DNA of 64,000 nt from Bacillota bacterium. GTDB taxonomy: Bacteria; Bacillota; Clostridia; Tissierellales; Peptoniphilaceae. The notes under the pieces were generated by a model, which was given only the letters and a program-made list of their open reading frames with translations, was not told where the DNA came from and searched no databases. Every line of letters begins with the position of its first letter. Position 1 is the stretch's first letter. The stretch covers positions 49,933 through 113,932 of the forward strand of contig JAEZXH010000004.1 in NCBI GenBank assembly GCA_023442775.1. Reading direction: 5' to 3'. This document shows, piece after piece, positions 33,032 to 41,455 of the stretch. Both the position numbers and the translations under genes were made by a program.

Positions 33032-33061
33032 AAAAAGCCACGCTTAAGCGTGGCTTTTTTT
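33032..33061. terminator. Palindromic bidirectional terminator
   Basis: A perfect 28-bp palindrome (33032-33059, centre TTAA) with flanking A- and T-runs. It lies just after hppA, and its left arm plus centre encode the last residues and the TAA stop of the opposing antiporter gene. Confidence 0.92.
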
Positions 33062-34237
33062 GTGCGCAGATGCGAGAAGAGGAGGACCGAAGACATCGAT
33101 GAGAAGACTGCCAAGGGGCGCGGTGAAGAGGATGGAGACCACGGCAACGGAGAGGACGAGAACCCCACAAGAGAGTCCTTCCGAGAGGGCGATCCCCCCG
33201 ATGGCAGCTTGGACTGTAGCCTTTGGAAGATAGGCGACGATGAAGAAGAGGCGCTCTCTTCGCGTGACGGGAAGCCCCGAGGTGGAGAGGAGGACGCCGA
33301 GGCTTCGAAAGAGAAGACAGAGAAGAATCAAAAGCAGTGCCCCCGCTCCCGCGTGGAGGGTGTAGGGGAGGTCGACGGCGGCGCCGACGAGGACGAAGAG
33401 AAAGACCTCTGCCCCAATCCAGAGGCGGCCGAACTGCTGGGAGAGGGGGCCATGGATGGAAGAGGGGGTCTTCTGACGAAGGACCATGGAGGAGGCCATG
33501 ATGGCGAGGAGGCCAGATAAGGGGACGAGTTCACTGATGAGGTCCTCGACGCCGAGAAGTAAGAGCCCCGTCCCGAAGAGGAGGAAGAAGTGAAGAGAAG
33601 AGGACAAGCGGCCGAGGACTTTTGCGAGGAGAAGTCCCACGAGTCCGCCGACGAGAATCCCCGAGAGGATGCTTCCAGGGATGCTCAAGAGGTCTTGGCC
33701 ATGAAAGGCCCCGCCTTTTAAGATGTGAAGAAGGCTCGTAAAGAGGACGATGACGAAGATGTCGTCGCAAGAGGCACCGGCGAGGACGAGTTGGGGAATC
33801 TTCTTCGCCGTCCCAAGTCCCTCTTCAATAAAGCGCGCCATGCGAGGGACCACCACCGCCGGGGAGACGGCGGCGATGACTGCCCCTAAGAGGAGGGCCT
33901 CGGTGTGAGAGACGGGAAAGAAGAGGGGCGCCAAGAGGCCGTAGCCCAAGATCTCAAAACTCGCGGGGAGAAAGGATAGAAGGAGTGCTTGGCGGCCCAC
34001 AGAGCGAAAATCCGAGAAGGAGAGGGTGAGTCCCGCCTTCAAGAGAATCACCACGAGGGCGATGCGCCGAAGATCTCCCGAGAGGGCGAGGAGATTCTCG
34101 TCGAGGAGGTGGAGACCGTGGGGGCCGAGAATCATTCCGAGGAGAAGATAGGCTACGAGGGCGGGAAGGCCTAGGCGGGAGGTCACCTGTCCCGCCAGGA
34201 GCCCCAGGAGCAGTATGAGAGAGATGGAGAAAAGCAT
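33044..34237 (-). CDS. Cation/proton antiporter (CPA family), fluoride-switch controlled
   Basis: A 397-residue membrane protein with about 12 helices. The pattern GRLGLPALVAYLLLGMILGP-like at the N-terminus and AVIAAVSPAVVVPRMARF fit the Na+/H+ exchanger domain of CPA transporters. The start at 34237 follows AGAAAGGACGACT. A fluoride riboswitch lies directly upstream, so this antiporter is probably induced by fluoride and helps restore ion or pH balance, or expel fluoride indirectly. The C-terminus (HKKSHA) is encoded by the terminator palindrome. Confidence 0.88.
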   Translation of the reverse strand: MLFSISLILLLGLLAGQVTSRLGLPALVAYLLLGMILGPHGLHLLDENLLALSGDLRRIALVVILLKAGLTLSFSDFRSVGRQALLLSFLPASFEILGYGLLAPLFFPVSHTEALLLGAVIAAVSPAVVVPRMARFIEEGLGTAKKIPQLVLAGASCDDIFVIVLFTSLLHILKGGAFHGQDLLSIPGSILSGILVGGLVGLLLAKVLGRLSSSLHFFLLFGTGLLLLGVEDLISELVPLSGLLAIMASSMVLRQKTPSSIHGPLSQQFGRLWIGAEVFLFVLVGAAVDLPYTLHAGAGALLLILLCLLFRSLGVLLSTSGLPVTRRERLFFIVAYLPKATVQAAIGGIALSEGLSCGVLVLSVAVVSILFTAPLGSLLIDVFGPPLLASAHKKSHA

Positions 34238-34265
34238 AGTCGTCCTTTCTAACACGGGTGGGCAC

Positions 34266-34355
34266 AAAAAAAGCTGATGGGCCCACGGAAACCCGTAGAC
34301 GTCATCAGCCCTTATGGCGGTTTGGAATCATCCTGGTCGATCGTCATGACCTCTT
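34266..34355 (-). promoter_or_regulatory. Fluoride riboswitch (crcB RNA motif) with terminator platform
   Basis: Read on the minus strand, stem P1 is GGTC (34351-34348) with GACC (34338-34335). The conserved AAACCGCC (34323-34316) is followed by GGCTGATGACGTCTAC (34310-34295). Loop GACG can form the pseudoknot with CGTC. GCTGATG (34309-34303) also pairs perfectly with CATCAGC (34279-34273) before seven T (34272-34266), giving a terminator that aptamer folding would prevent. A short extra hairpin (AGGATGATTCC) sits between P1 and AAACCGCC. This predicts an ON switch: fluoride allows antiporter expression. Confidence 0.88.
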
Positions 34356-34377
34356 TGATTGTAACGAAAGAAGTGGC

Positions 34378-34932
34378 TTATTTCAAGAAGCTCTTCAAGA
34401 GATTTTTCGCCACGCCTTCAAGGCTTTGACGACTGCCGCCGGCCTCGAAGAAATCCTTCGCCATGGAGAGGAGCTCTTCGCCTCCCTCGGCCTTCGGGCG
34501 GGTGACTTGTTCTCTCATCACTTCTTCGACGCTGCGTCCCGCTTCCTTTTCCTTGGCGAGCATCGCCATGACTTGAGGGGTGAGCTTTTCTAAGACGGCA
34601 TCAACTTCCTCTTGGGAGACGCCGGCTTCACGGGCAATATTCTCCCGGACTTGGTCCTTGCGGCCGCGGAAGACGTGCTCCACCATCTTCTTATCCTCTC
34701 CCGGGGCGAGGCTTCTCATAAAGGTCTCAATCCCCTCTTTAGCACCGGCGCGATGATTGTCGACGGCGCGCTCGAGGCTCTCCTTCTCCTTGGCGTTTTG
34801 GGTGTTTTTATAGAGTCCATAGAGGATGATGGGAAGGGCCACCTTGGCCACGTCCCCGAGGCGATTCTCCGGGTTCGTTCTCTTCTCAGAGCCTCCTAAA
34901 AATCCTCCCAACACTTCGCGTAATACGTCCAT
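34378..34932 (-). CDS. DUF937-family protein
   Basis: A 184-residue, soluble, helical protein. The N-terminus MDVLREVLGGFLGG and the segment VAKVALPIILYGLYKNTQNAK resemble DUF937 (YidB-like) proteins. The rest is charged, with AREAGVSQEEVDAVLEKLTP. RBS AAAAGGAGGAGACC. Role unknown. Divergent from glnN; no terminator is obvious between it and the fluoride leader. Confidence 0.72.
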   Translation of the reverse strand: MDVLREVLGGFLGGSEKRTNPENRLGDVAKVALPIILYGLYKNTQNAKEKESLERAVDNHRAGAKEGIETFMRSLAPGEDKKMVEHVFRGRKDQVRENIAREAGVSQEEVDAVLEKLTPQVMAMLAKEKEAGRSVEEVMREQVTRPKAEGGEELLSMAKDFFEAGGSRQSLEGVAKNLLKSFLK

Positions 34933-35003
34933 GGTCTCCTCCTTTTCAAATCTTGCTAAGGTCTTTCTTCTTCTACCCAGAACATCCTAGGAATAAACCC
35001 TTC

Positions 35004-35033
35004 TTGACAAGGGGACCCTTCATTGCATAGAAT
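35004..35033 (+). promoter_or_regulatory. Promoter of glnN
   Basis: TTGACA (35004-35009), 18-bp spacer, TAGAAT (35028-35033); same architecture as the rplM promoter. Confidence 0.75.
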
Positions 35034-35106
35034 AAAAGAAAACACCCCATACGGCTCGTTTTTTCGATTGGTTCTCGCGAAACGACAACCAATCTTTTTG
35101 TTTTTT
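35034..35106 (+). promoter_or_regulatory. glnN leader with attenuator-like terminator
   Basis: GATTGGTT (35066-35073) pairs perfectly with AACCAATC (35087-35094), followed by T5-G-T6 and at once by the RBS AGGAGG. A terminator inside the 5' UTR implies conditional readthrough. TCGTTT upstream could pair with AAACGA in the loop as an alternative fold. No known riboswitch consensus was recognised. Confidence 0.6.
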
Positions 35107-35116
35107 AGGAGGGACT

Positions 35117-37207
35117 ATGAGCGAAAATCATCTACACACCTTCGGGGCAAAGACCTTCAACAAGGCCAAAATGAAGGCGTCCTTGCCCTATCCCATCTAT
35201 CTCAAGTGGAAGAATGCCATCCGCAACGAAGAGGACTTGGATCGGGAGACCGCCGACGCCATCGCCCACGCCATGAAGGTATGGGCCCTGGAGAATGACG
35301 CCACCCACTATTGCCACTGGTTCCAACCCCTCAGCGGACGGACGGCGAAGAAACACGAATCCTTTATGGATCGCACCGATGAGATGGAACCGATGATTCG
35401 CTTCTCGGGAAAGGAGCTCATCAAGAGTGAGCCCGACGCCTCCTCCTTCCCCAATGGAGGTATGCGCTCCACCTTCGAGGCCCGGGGCTACACCTATTGG
35501 GACTGTACCGCAAACTCCTTCATCATCGACCACGTCCTCTACATCCCCTCGATCTTCGTCTCCTATCACGGGGAGAAGCTGGACAAACGGGGCCCTCTCC
35601 TCGCGGCGATGAATCTGGTGAGCGTCTATGGCTCTCAGATTGCCAACCTCTTCGCCAAGGAGGAGCACACCTATCGTCTTCGGAGTAAACTTGGCCTCGA
35701 GCAGGAATTCTTCCTCGTGGACTTGGACCACTACAAGGCCCGCACCGACTTGAAGACCTGTGGCCGCACCCTCGTCGGCGCCCGTCCCCCGAAGGGACAA
35801 GAGCTCGAGGATCACTACTACGGCTCCATCCCCAGTCGCGTCACCGCCTTTTACGAGGAGTTAAACGAAGAGCTCTCGAAACTTGGGGTCTATGCGAAGA
35901 CGGAGCACAACGAAGTCGCCCCGGGACAATTCGAGGTCGCCGTCCTCTTTGAAAACACCAACGTGAGCATTGACAACAACCAACTCGTCATGAACCTGCT
36001 CCACGAAGTCGCGGGTCGTCATCACCTCGCCTGTCTCCTCCACGAAAAGCCCTTTGCCCGGGTCAACGGAAGCGGCAAGCACAACAACTACTCCCTGGCG
36101 ACGAACTACGGCCTCAACTGCTTCGACCCCGGGGACGAACCCGGGAAGAATCTCCTCTTCCTCGTCTTCTTGGCGGCGATGATCAAGGCCACGGACCGCT
36201 ACGCCGTGCTCCTTCGCGTCGCCAGCTCCGGCCCCTCCAACGACGTGCGCCTCGGAGGACAAGAGGCGCCTCCGGCAATCATCTCCATGTTCCTTGGCCA
36301 AGACCTGGAAGAAGTCTTAAAGTCCGTGGTGGAAGAGGGATATGAGGCGAAGGTAGACCTGAAGAAGATCAAGGTCAACAGCCTGGAAGACGTGCCGCGA
36401 GATGCCTCGGATCGGAACAGGACGAGCCCCTTTGCCTTTACGGGAAACAAGTTCGAGTTTAGGATGCTCGGCTCCTCGAAGAGTGCCAGTGACGTCAACA
36501 TCGTCTTAAACGCCGCCCTCGCCGACGTCCTCCAAGAATTCGGGGAGCGTCTCTTGCCCTTTGACGGCAAAAAGGAGCTGGAGGAAGAGGCCTATGCCCT
36601 CGTCAGGGAGACGATCAGAGAACACGGCCGCATCCTCTACAGTGGGGACAATTATTCCACTGCCTGGGTGGAAGAAGCAAAGCGCCGTGGCCTTCCCAAC
36701 CTCCCCACCTACTACGATGCCCTCATCGCCGCCAAGGACAAGGACCTCATCGACCTCTTCTTGCGCCACAACATCTTCGACATCCGAGAACTCGAAGCCC
36801 TCTATGAAATCGGCTTGGAGGAAGTGGCAAGTCATCACGCCCTCGAGGCGCGGGCCCTCTTGGCGATGATTGGGAAGGACATTCTCCCCGCGGCCCTTCA
36901 GGAGATTGAGGACCTCGCCTCGGAAATTGCCGGGTTCTCGAAGAAGCCACAGCACCTCTTGCGCCGCAAAGAAACCTTGGAAGAGGCGGTGGAGAACCTC
37001 CTCGACCTCGAGGATCAGTTGGAGTTCGCGATGAATGAGGCGGAGGCCGAAGGGGATATGGAGAAGAAGGCACAAATGCTCCAACGCGAAGTCGTGCCCC
37101 TCTTCGAGGAGATCCGCGCAATCAGCGACAAAATCGAGGAAACGGTGCGTCGGGAGAATTGGGCACTGCCCACCTACGAGGAGATGTTTGAATCGGTGCT
37201 CTGGTAA
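35117..37207 (+). CDS. glnN: Glutamine synthetase type III
   Basis: A 696-residue GSIII, the long class found in many anaerobes, forming glutamine from glutamate, ammonia and ATP. Family signatures are MRSTFEARGYTYWDCTANSF, KTEHNEVAPGQFEVAVLFEN and NGSGKHNNYSLATNYG. The C-terminal region (about 600-690) is helical and charged. RBS TTAGGAGGGACT. It is followed by pyrG after 10 bp; pairing the two fits nitrogen flow, because CTP synthase uses glutamine. Confidence 0.97.
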   Translation: MSENHLHTFGAKTFNKAKMKASLPYPIYLKWKNAIRNEEDLDRETADAIAHAMKVWALENDATHYCHWFQPLSGRTAKKHESFMDRTDEMEPMIRFSGKELIKSEPDASSFPNGGMRSTFEARGYTYWDCTANSFIIDHVLYIPSIFVSYHGEKLDKRGPLLAAMNLVSVYGSQIANLFAKEEHTYRLRSKLGLEQEFFLVDLDHYKARTDLKTCGRTLVGARPPKGQELEDHYYGSIPSRVTAFYEELNEELSKLGVYAKTEHNEVAPGQFEVAVLFENTNVSIDNNQLVMNLLHEVAGRHHLACLLHEKPFARVNGSGKHNNYSLATNYGLNCFDPGDEPGKNLLFLVFLAAMIKATDRYAVLLRVASSGPSNDVRLGGQEAPPAIISMFLGQDLEEVLKSVVEEGYEAKVDLKKIKVNSLEDVPRDASDRNRTSPFAFTGNKFEFRMLGSSKSASDVNIVLNAALADVLQEFGERLLPFDGKKELEEEAYALVRETIREHGRILYSGDNYSTAWVEEAKRRGLPNLPTYYDALIAAKDKDLIDLFLRHNIFDIRELEALYEIGLEEVASHHALEARALLAMIGKDILPAALQEIEDLASEIAGFSKKPQHLLRRKETLEEAVENLLDLEDQLEFAMNEAEAEGDMEKKAQMLQREVVPLFEEIRAISDKIEETVRRENWALPTYEEMFESVLW

Positions 37208-37217
37208 GGAGGAGATC

Positions 37218-38828
37218 ATGAGCAAGTTTATCTTCGTCACAGGAGGCGTCGTCTCTGGAATCGGAAAGGGAATCAGCGCGGCGAGTATTGGCCGCCTCTT
37301 AAAGGACCGGGGCCTCACCGTCTTCGTCCAAAAGTTTGACCCCTATCTCAATGTGGACCCGGGGACCATGAGCCCCTACCAACACGGGGAGGTCTTCGTC
37401 ACCAGGGACGGGGCGGAGACGGATTTGGATTTGGGCCACTATGAGCGCTTCATCAACGAGGAACTGACAAAGCGGGCCTCGATTACCACGGGGAAGGTCT
37501 ATTCCAAGGTCATTCGCAAGGAGCGCCGCGGAGACTACGACGGGGCCACGGTCCAAGTCATCCCTCACATCACCGACGAAATCAAGAATGCGGTCTACCA
37601 AGCGGCGAAGGAATCCGGTGCCGACGTGGTCATTACGGAAATCGGCGGAACCGTCGGGGACATTGAGTCCACCCCCTTCCTCGAGGCCATTCGTCAGATT
37701 CACTCGGAGCTTCCCCCAGAAGACGTGGCCTTTGTTCACACCGTCCTCGTCCCCAACATTCCCGGCTCCGATGAACTGAAGACGAAGCCCACCCAGCACT
37801 CCTACAAGGAACTCATGAGTCAGGGAATCAAGGCGGACATCATCATCACCCGCAGCGAAGGCCACATCGACGAGGGGATTCGCCGAAAGATTTCCCTCTT
37901 CTGTGACGTCCCCGTGGAGGCCATCATCCAGTCCGAACACGTGGAACTCATCTATGAAGTTCCCATGGTCTTCCACCGTCAGGGCCTCGACGACTATCTT
38001 TTGAAGCTCCTTCACATCGATGAGGTCATCGAGAGCGACGGAAACTGGAAGAAGATGGTCACCCGGTTCAAAGAGGCGAATCGTCCCGTGAAGATTGGCC
38101 TCGTGGGAAAATACGTCGAGCTTCACGACGCCTACCTCTCGGTGAGTCAGGCCCTCTTGGATGCGGGGTATGACCAGGGGGCGAAGGTGGACATCACTTG
38201 GATTTCCTCGGAGGACATCACCGAGGAGAACGTGGAAGAGACTCTAAAGGGCCTCGATGGCATCATCCTCCCCGGCGGCTTCGGCGGCCGTGGCATGGAG
38301 GGCATGATTCAGACGAGTCGGTACTGCCGCGAGCACAAGGTCCCCTACTTTGGCATTTGTCTCGGGATGCAGATTGCGGTCATCGACGTCGCCCGTCACG
38401 TGGCCAACATGAGGGAGGCCAACACCACCGAGGCAGAGCCCAACACCATCTATCCCGTCATCGACTTGATGGAGAGCCAGATTGGCGTGGAGAACGTCGG
38501 GGGAACCCTGCGTCTAGGAAACTACGAGTGTACCCTCCAAGAGGGAAGCCTCGCCGCCTCTCTCTACGGCGCCGAGAAGATCGTCGAGCGCCATCGCCAT
38601 CGCTACGAGTTCAACAACCGCTTCCGTGGGGAGTTGCGTCAAGCGGGCCTCGCCCTCGTGGGTCTCAATGAGGACTTGGATCTCGTGGAGATTGTGGAAC
38701 TGCCCGATCATCCCTTCTTCATCGGCTGCCAGTACCACCCGGAATTCAAGAGCCGTCCCAACCGCGTCCATCCCCTCTTCCGTGGATTCATCAAGGCCTC
38801 TCTTGAGAAACAAACCTCTAAGAACTGA
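37218..38828 (+). CDS. pyrG: CTP synthase
   Basis: A 536-residue CTP synthase converting UTP to CTP with ATP and glutamine. The N-terminal synthetase domain starts FVTGGVVSGIGKGISAASIG. The C-terminal class I glutamine amidotransferase has LPGGFGGRGMEG and YFGICLGMQ with the nucleophilic Cys, plus FFIGCQYHPEF with the catalytic His. RBS TAAGGAGGAGATC. Probably in one operon with glnN. Confidence 0.97.
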   Translation: MSKFIFVTGGVVSGIGKGISAASIGRLLKDRGLTVFVQKFDPYLNVDPGTMSPYQHGEVFVTRDGAETDLDLGHYERFINEELTKRASITTGKVYSKVIRKERRGDYDGATVQVIPHITDEIKNAVYQAAKESGADVVITEIGGTVGDIESTPFLEAIRQIHSELPPEDVAFVHTVLVPNIPGSDELKTKPTQHSYKELMSQGIKADIIITRSEGHIDEGIRRKISLFCDVPVEAIIQSEHVELIYEVPMVFHRQGLDDYLLKLLHIDEVIESDGNWKKMVTRFKEANRPVKIGLVGKYVELHDAYLSVSQALLDAGYDQGAKVDITWISSEDITEENVEETLKGLDGIILPGGFGGRGMEGMIQTSRYCREHKVPYFGICLGMQIAVIDVARHVANMREANTTEAEPNTIYPVIDLMESQIGVENVGGTLRLGNYECTLQEGSLAASLYGAEKIVERHRHRYEFNNRFRGELRQAGLALVGLNEDLDLVEIVELPDHPFFIGCQYHPEFKSRPNRVHPLFRGFIKASLEKQTSKN

Positions 38829-38847
38829 CCAAGGGGAAGAAAAGACA

Positions 38848-38880
38848 GGGGAAGTCCCGTGGTGGACTTCCTCTTTTTTT
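38848..38880 (+). terminator. Terminator after pyrG
   Basis: GGAAGTCC (38850-38857) pairs with GGACTTCC (38864-38871), followed by CTTTTTTT. Confidence 0.9.
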
Positions 38881-38907
38881 GGTATAACCAAGGAAAAGGA
38901 GGAGAAG

Positions 38908-39774
38908 ATGAAGAAGAAAACCATGGCGGCTCTCGCATTGGGAGCCCTGATGATGAGTCAAACGGTCTTTGCCGACGCCCAAGTCGGAGACGAGATCGTA
39001 AGCCTTGGGGCGGATCTCAGCCCTGCGCAAAAACAGATGATGCTACAAAACTTTGGCGCCCACGAAGGCGCACAGATTCTCGAGGTGACAAACCGAGAAG
39101 AACACGAAGCTCTCGACGGCATCGTCCCCGTGGCCCAAGTGGGACGAAAGGCACTCTCTTCGGTGATGATGGTGACGAAGGAACCGGGCAGCGGCCTTAA
39201 GGTCATCGTGGACCCGACGATTACCTACATCGGCGAGGCCACCTACCGGGATGCCCTCATCACCGCGGGAGTCACCGACGCCACCATCCACGTCGGTGCC
39301 CCGATGAAGGTCTCGGGAACTGCGGCGCTCACGGGGATTTTCAAGGCCTATGAGACCTCTTCGGGAAAGAAAATCCCCAAGGACTTGAAGCGCATTGCCA
39401 ACGAGGAGCTGGTCATCACCGAGGAAATCTTCAAGAAGGAAGAGGGGACGAAGGCCAGCGACATCATGAACACCATCAAGGCGGAGGTCGCCGAGAAGAA
39501 TCTCAAGGACCCCGAAGAGGTGAAGGTCCTCATCCAAAACATCACCAACCACTACGAGGTGCGCCTCACCGATGCCCAAGTGGAGCGATTGGCCGATCTC
39601 TTTGTCCGCATGCAGGAGACGGAGGTGGACTGGGATCAGGTGCGCGCACAGACGGAAAAGTACTCGGAGCGGGTGAAGAACTATCTCAATTCCGACGAGG
39701 GAAAGGAAATGGTAGAGAACTCGAAGAGCTTTATTCGCGCCTTTCTCGACTGGCTGAAAAGTTTTTTTGAATGA
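38908..39774 (+). CDS. Exported DUF1002 (YpuA-like) protein
   Basis: A 288-residue exported protein with signal peptide (about 1-22, cleavage after VFA). The region VGDEIVSLGADLSPAQKQMM and the conserved ITAGVTDATIHVGAPMKVSG match the DUF1002/YpuA family. The C-terminal third is helical. RBS AAAAGGAGGAGAAG. Function unknown; members are extracytoplasmic in Bacillota. It has its own region after the pyrG terminator. Confidence 0.86.
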   Translation: MKKKTMAALALGALMMSQTVFADAQVGDEIVSLGADLSPAQKQMMLQNFGAHEGAQILEVTNREEHEALDGIVPVAQVGRKALSSVMMVTKEPGSGLKVIVDPTITYIGEATYRDALITAGVTDATIHVGAPMKVSGTAALTGIFKAYETSSGKKIPKDLKRIANEELVITEEIFKKEEGTKASDIMNTIKAEVAEKNLKDPEEVKVLIQNITNHYEVRLTDAQVERLADLFVRMQETEVDWDQVRAQTEKYSERVKNYLNSDEGKEMVENSKSFIRAFLDWLKSFFE

Positions 39775-39798
39775 GGCGAAAAAAATCCATGAATGACC

Positions 39799-39827
39799 TT
39801 GCATTCTTTTTGTCATGGGTGTATACT
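39799..39827 (+). promoter_or_regulatory. Promoter of the desulforedoxin-like gene
   Basis: TTGCAT (39799-39804), 17-bp spacer, TATACT (39822-39827). Confidence 0.72.
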
Positions 39828-39884
39828 CTAAATATGAACAACAGCTCATACAAATAACGATTCATACTACAAGGAGGTAGACTC

Positions 39885-40055
39885 ATGGCTGGATGTGGTT
39901 CCATGAAGAAGGGCGAAGTGTACGCCTGTGAAGATTGCGGTTTCGAAATCGAAGTTGTGAAGGAATGCAACTGCGATCACGATGAGCCCTGCCAAGAGGG
40001 CCAAGACGCTTGCTGCGCTTTCGAGTGCTGCGGCAAGCCCATGGTCAGAAAGTAA
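39885..40055 (+). CDS. Desulforedoxin-like protein with Cys-rich insertion
   Basis: A 56-residue protein with ten cysteines. GEVYACEDCGFEIEVV (C15, C18) and CCGKPMVRK (C48, C49) match the CxxC...CCG iron site of desulforedoxin and the desulfoferrodoxin N-domain. Between them sits an extra stretch, about 17 residues longer than in classic desulforedoxin. It carries C28, C30, C36, C43 and C44; C4 is a further cysteine. The iron site suggests electron transfer or oxygen/superoxide defence in an anaerobe; the added cysteines may bind another metal. RBS AAGGAGGTAGACTC. Confidence 0.82.
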   Translation: MAGCGSMKKGEVYACEDCGFEIEVVKECNCDHDEPCQEGQDACCAFECCGKPMVRK

Positions 40056-40058
40056 GAC

Positions 40059-40092
40059 CAAAAAAAGAAGGCCCTTCGGGGCCTCTTTTTTT
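40059..40092. terminator. Bidirectional terminator
   Basis: A-run, AGGCCC-TTCG-GGGCCT, T-run between the desulforedoxin-like gene and convergent pepT; the T-run reaches the pepT stop codon. Confidence 0.9.
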
Positions 40093-41326
40093 ATGCGGTG
40101 TGAAAGATGGATTTGTCGAGGGAGGAAAAGCGTCTCACGATGTCGACGAGGACCTTCGTCGAAGCCTCTAAGTCCTCGACGGCGATGTACTCATAGGGGC
40201 CGTGGAAGTTGTGGCCTCCCGTAAAGAGGTTGGGACAGGGCAGCCCCTTCGCCGAGAGTTGGGCTCCGTCGGTGCCACCGCGAATCGGGTCTTCGTGGAG
40301 GGGAAGACCGAGGCCAAGAATTGCCTCTCGCGCCACGTCGACCCCAGCCATCACCGGGAGAATCTTCTCCTGCATGTTGGCGTATTCGTCGCGGATATCC
40401 AGGTCGATGGAGAGGTCGCGCTCGAAGGACACGAAGGAGATCGCCTCTTCTAAAAGGCGTTTCTTCTTCTCAAAGGACGGGCGATGATGGTCCCTGATGA
40501 GGTAGTGGGCCCTTGCCTCTTCCACGTTTCCCGAGAGTTCGTGGAGATGGAAGAAACCCTCGAGGCCCTCGGTGTGTTCTGGGCGCTGCTCTTGGGGCAG
40601 GAGTTGGTCCAGGAGGAGTAGGGCGGAGATGGCACTTTTCATGGCGTTTTTCGCACTTCCCGGGTGAATGCTCTTCCCATGAGCCACCACCGTGGCCGAG
40701 GCGGCGTTGAAGTTTTGGGTCTCAAGGCCTCCCAGTGCGCCGCCGTCGACGGTGAAGGCGAAGTCCGCCCCAAAGGCGGCGACGTCGAAGTGCTCCGTTC
40801 CCCGGCCGATTTCCTCGTCGGGAGTAAAGGCGATGGCGAGGTCGCCGTGGGGGATGTCTTCGGTGAGGATGGTCTCGAGGGCACTCATGATGGCGGCGAT
40901 GCCCGCCTTGTCGTCGGCACCGAGAAGACTCGTCCCATCGGTGACCACAAGGCTCTTTCCAATGTGGTTTTTGAGATCTGGAAATTCCAGGGGAGAGAGG
41001 ACGATGTCGTCCTTCTCCGAGAGGATGATGTCCTCTCCTTGGTAGTTCTTCACCATGGCAGGGTGGACCACTCCCGAGGCGTCGGGGGAGGTGTCCATGT
41101 GAGCGAGGAGCCCAAGGCAGGGCGCGTCGGGACAGGACCCTTTTAAGTGAGCGGTGACGATGCCATACTCATTCATCGCCGCATCGGAGAGCCCAAGGGC
41201 CTTGAGTTCTTCAACGAGTCGGGCCCCGAGGTTCTTTTGACAGGCGCTGGAGGGACTCGTCTCACTCTTTGGATCCGATGTGGTTTCAATCTGGACGTAT
41301 TCTAAAAAACGATCAATGACCTTCAT
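40091..41326 (-). CDS. pepT: Tripeptide aminopeptidase PepT
   Basis: A 411-residue M20B metallopeptidase of normal PepT length. It has LLAHMDTSPDASG (metal-ligand His and Asp), DGTSLLGADDKAG, FTPDEEIGRGTEHFD and TDGAQLSAKGLPCPNLFTGG. It removes N-terminal residues from tripeptides in the cytoplasm with two zinc ions. RBS TAGGAGGCTAGAT before 41326. Monocistronic and convergent with the desulforedoxin-like gene. Confidence 0.95.
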   Translation of the reverse strand: MKVIDRFLEYVQIETTSDPKSETSPSSACQKNLGARLVEELKALGLSDAAMNEYGIVTAHLKGSCPDAPCLGLLAHMDTSPDASGVVHPAMVKNYQGEDIILSEKDDIVLSPLEFPDLKNHIGKSLVVTDGTSLLGADDKAGIAAIMSALETILTEDIPHGDLAIAFTPDEEIGRGTEHFDVAAFGADFAFTVDGGALGGLETQNFNAASATVVAHGKSIHPGSAKNAMKSAISALLLLDQLLPQEQRPEHTEGLEGFFHLHELSGNVEEARAHYLIRDHHRPSFEKKKRLLEEAISFVSFERDLSIDLDIRDEYANMQEKILPVMAGVDVAREAILGLGLPLHEDPIRGGTDGAQLSAKGLPCPNLFTGGHNFHGPYEYIAVEDLEASTKVLVDIVRRFSSLDKSIFHTA

Positions 41327-41393
41327 ATCTAGCCTCCTATTCTTCTTTTAGTTAACCCCCGAGATGGGGACCTTGTCAAGGCCTAGGAAAGTC

Positions 41394-41422
41394 TTGTGAG
41401 AAACTCGAGAAAAGTGTAATAT
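41394..41422 (+). promoter_or_regulatory. Promoter of the flavoprotein gene
   Basis: TTGTGA (41394-41399), 17-bp spacer, TAATAT (41417-41422). Confidence 0.55.
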
Positions 41423-41455
41423 AGAATTTTAGGATAGCATGGAGGAGGTGAGGCA

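Noticed and set aside
31233..33170. Long minus-strand open frame opposite hppA
   Set aside because: Composition is dominated by Asp, Gly and His, as expected from antisense reading of a GC-rich membrane protein gene; hppA itself is unmistakable.
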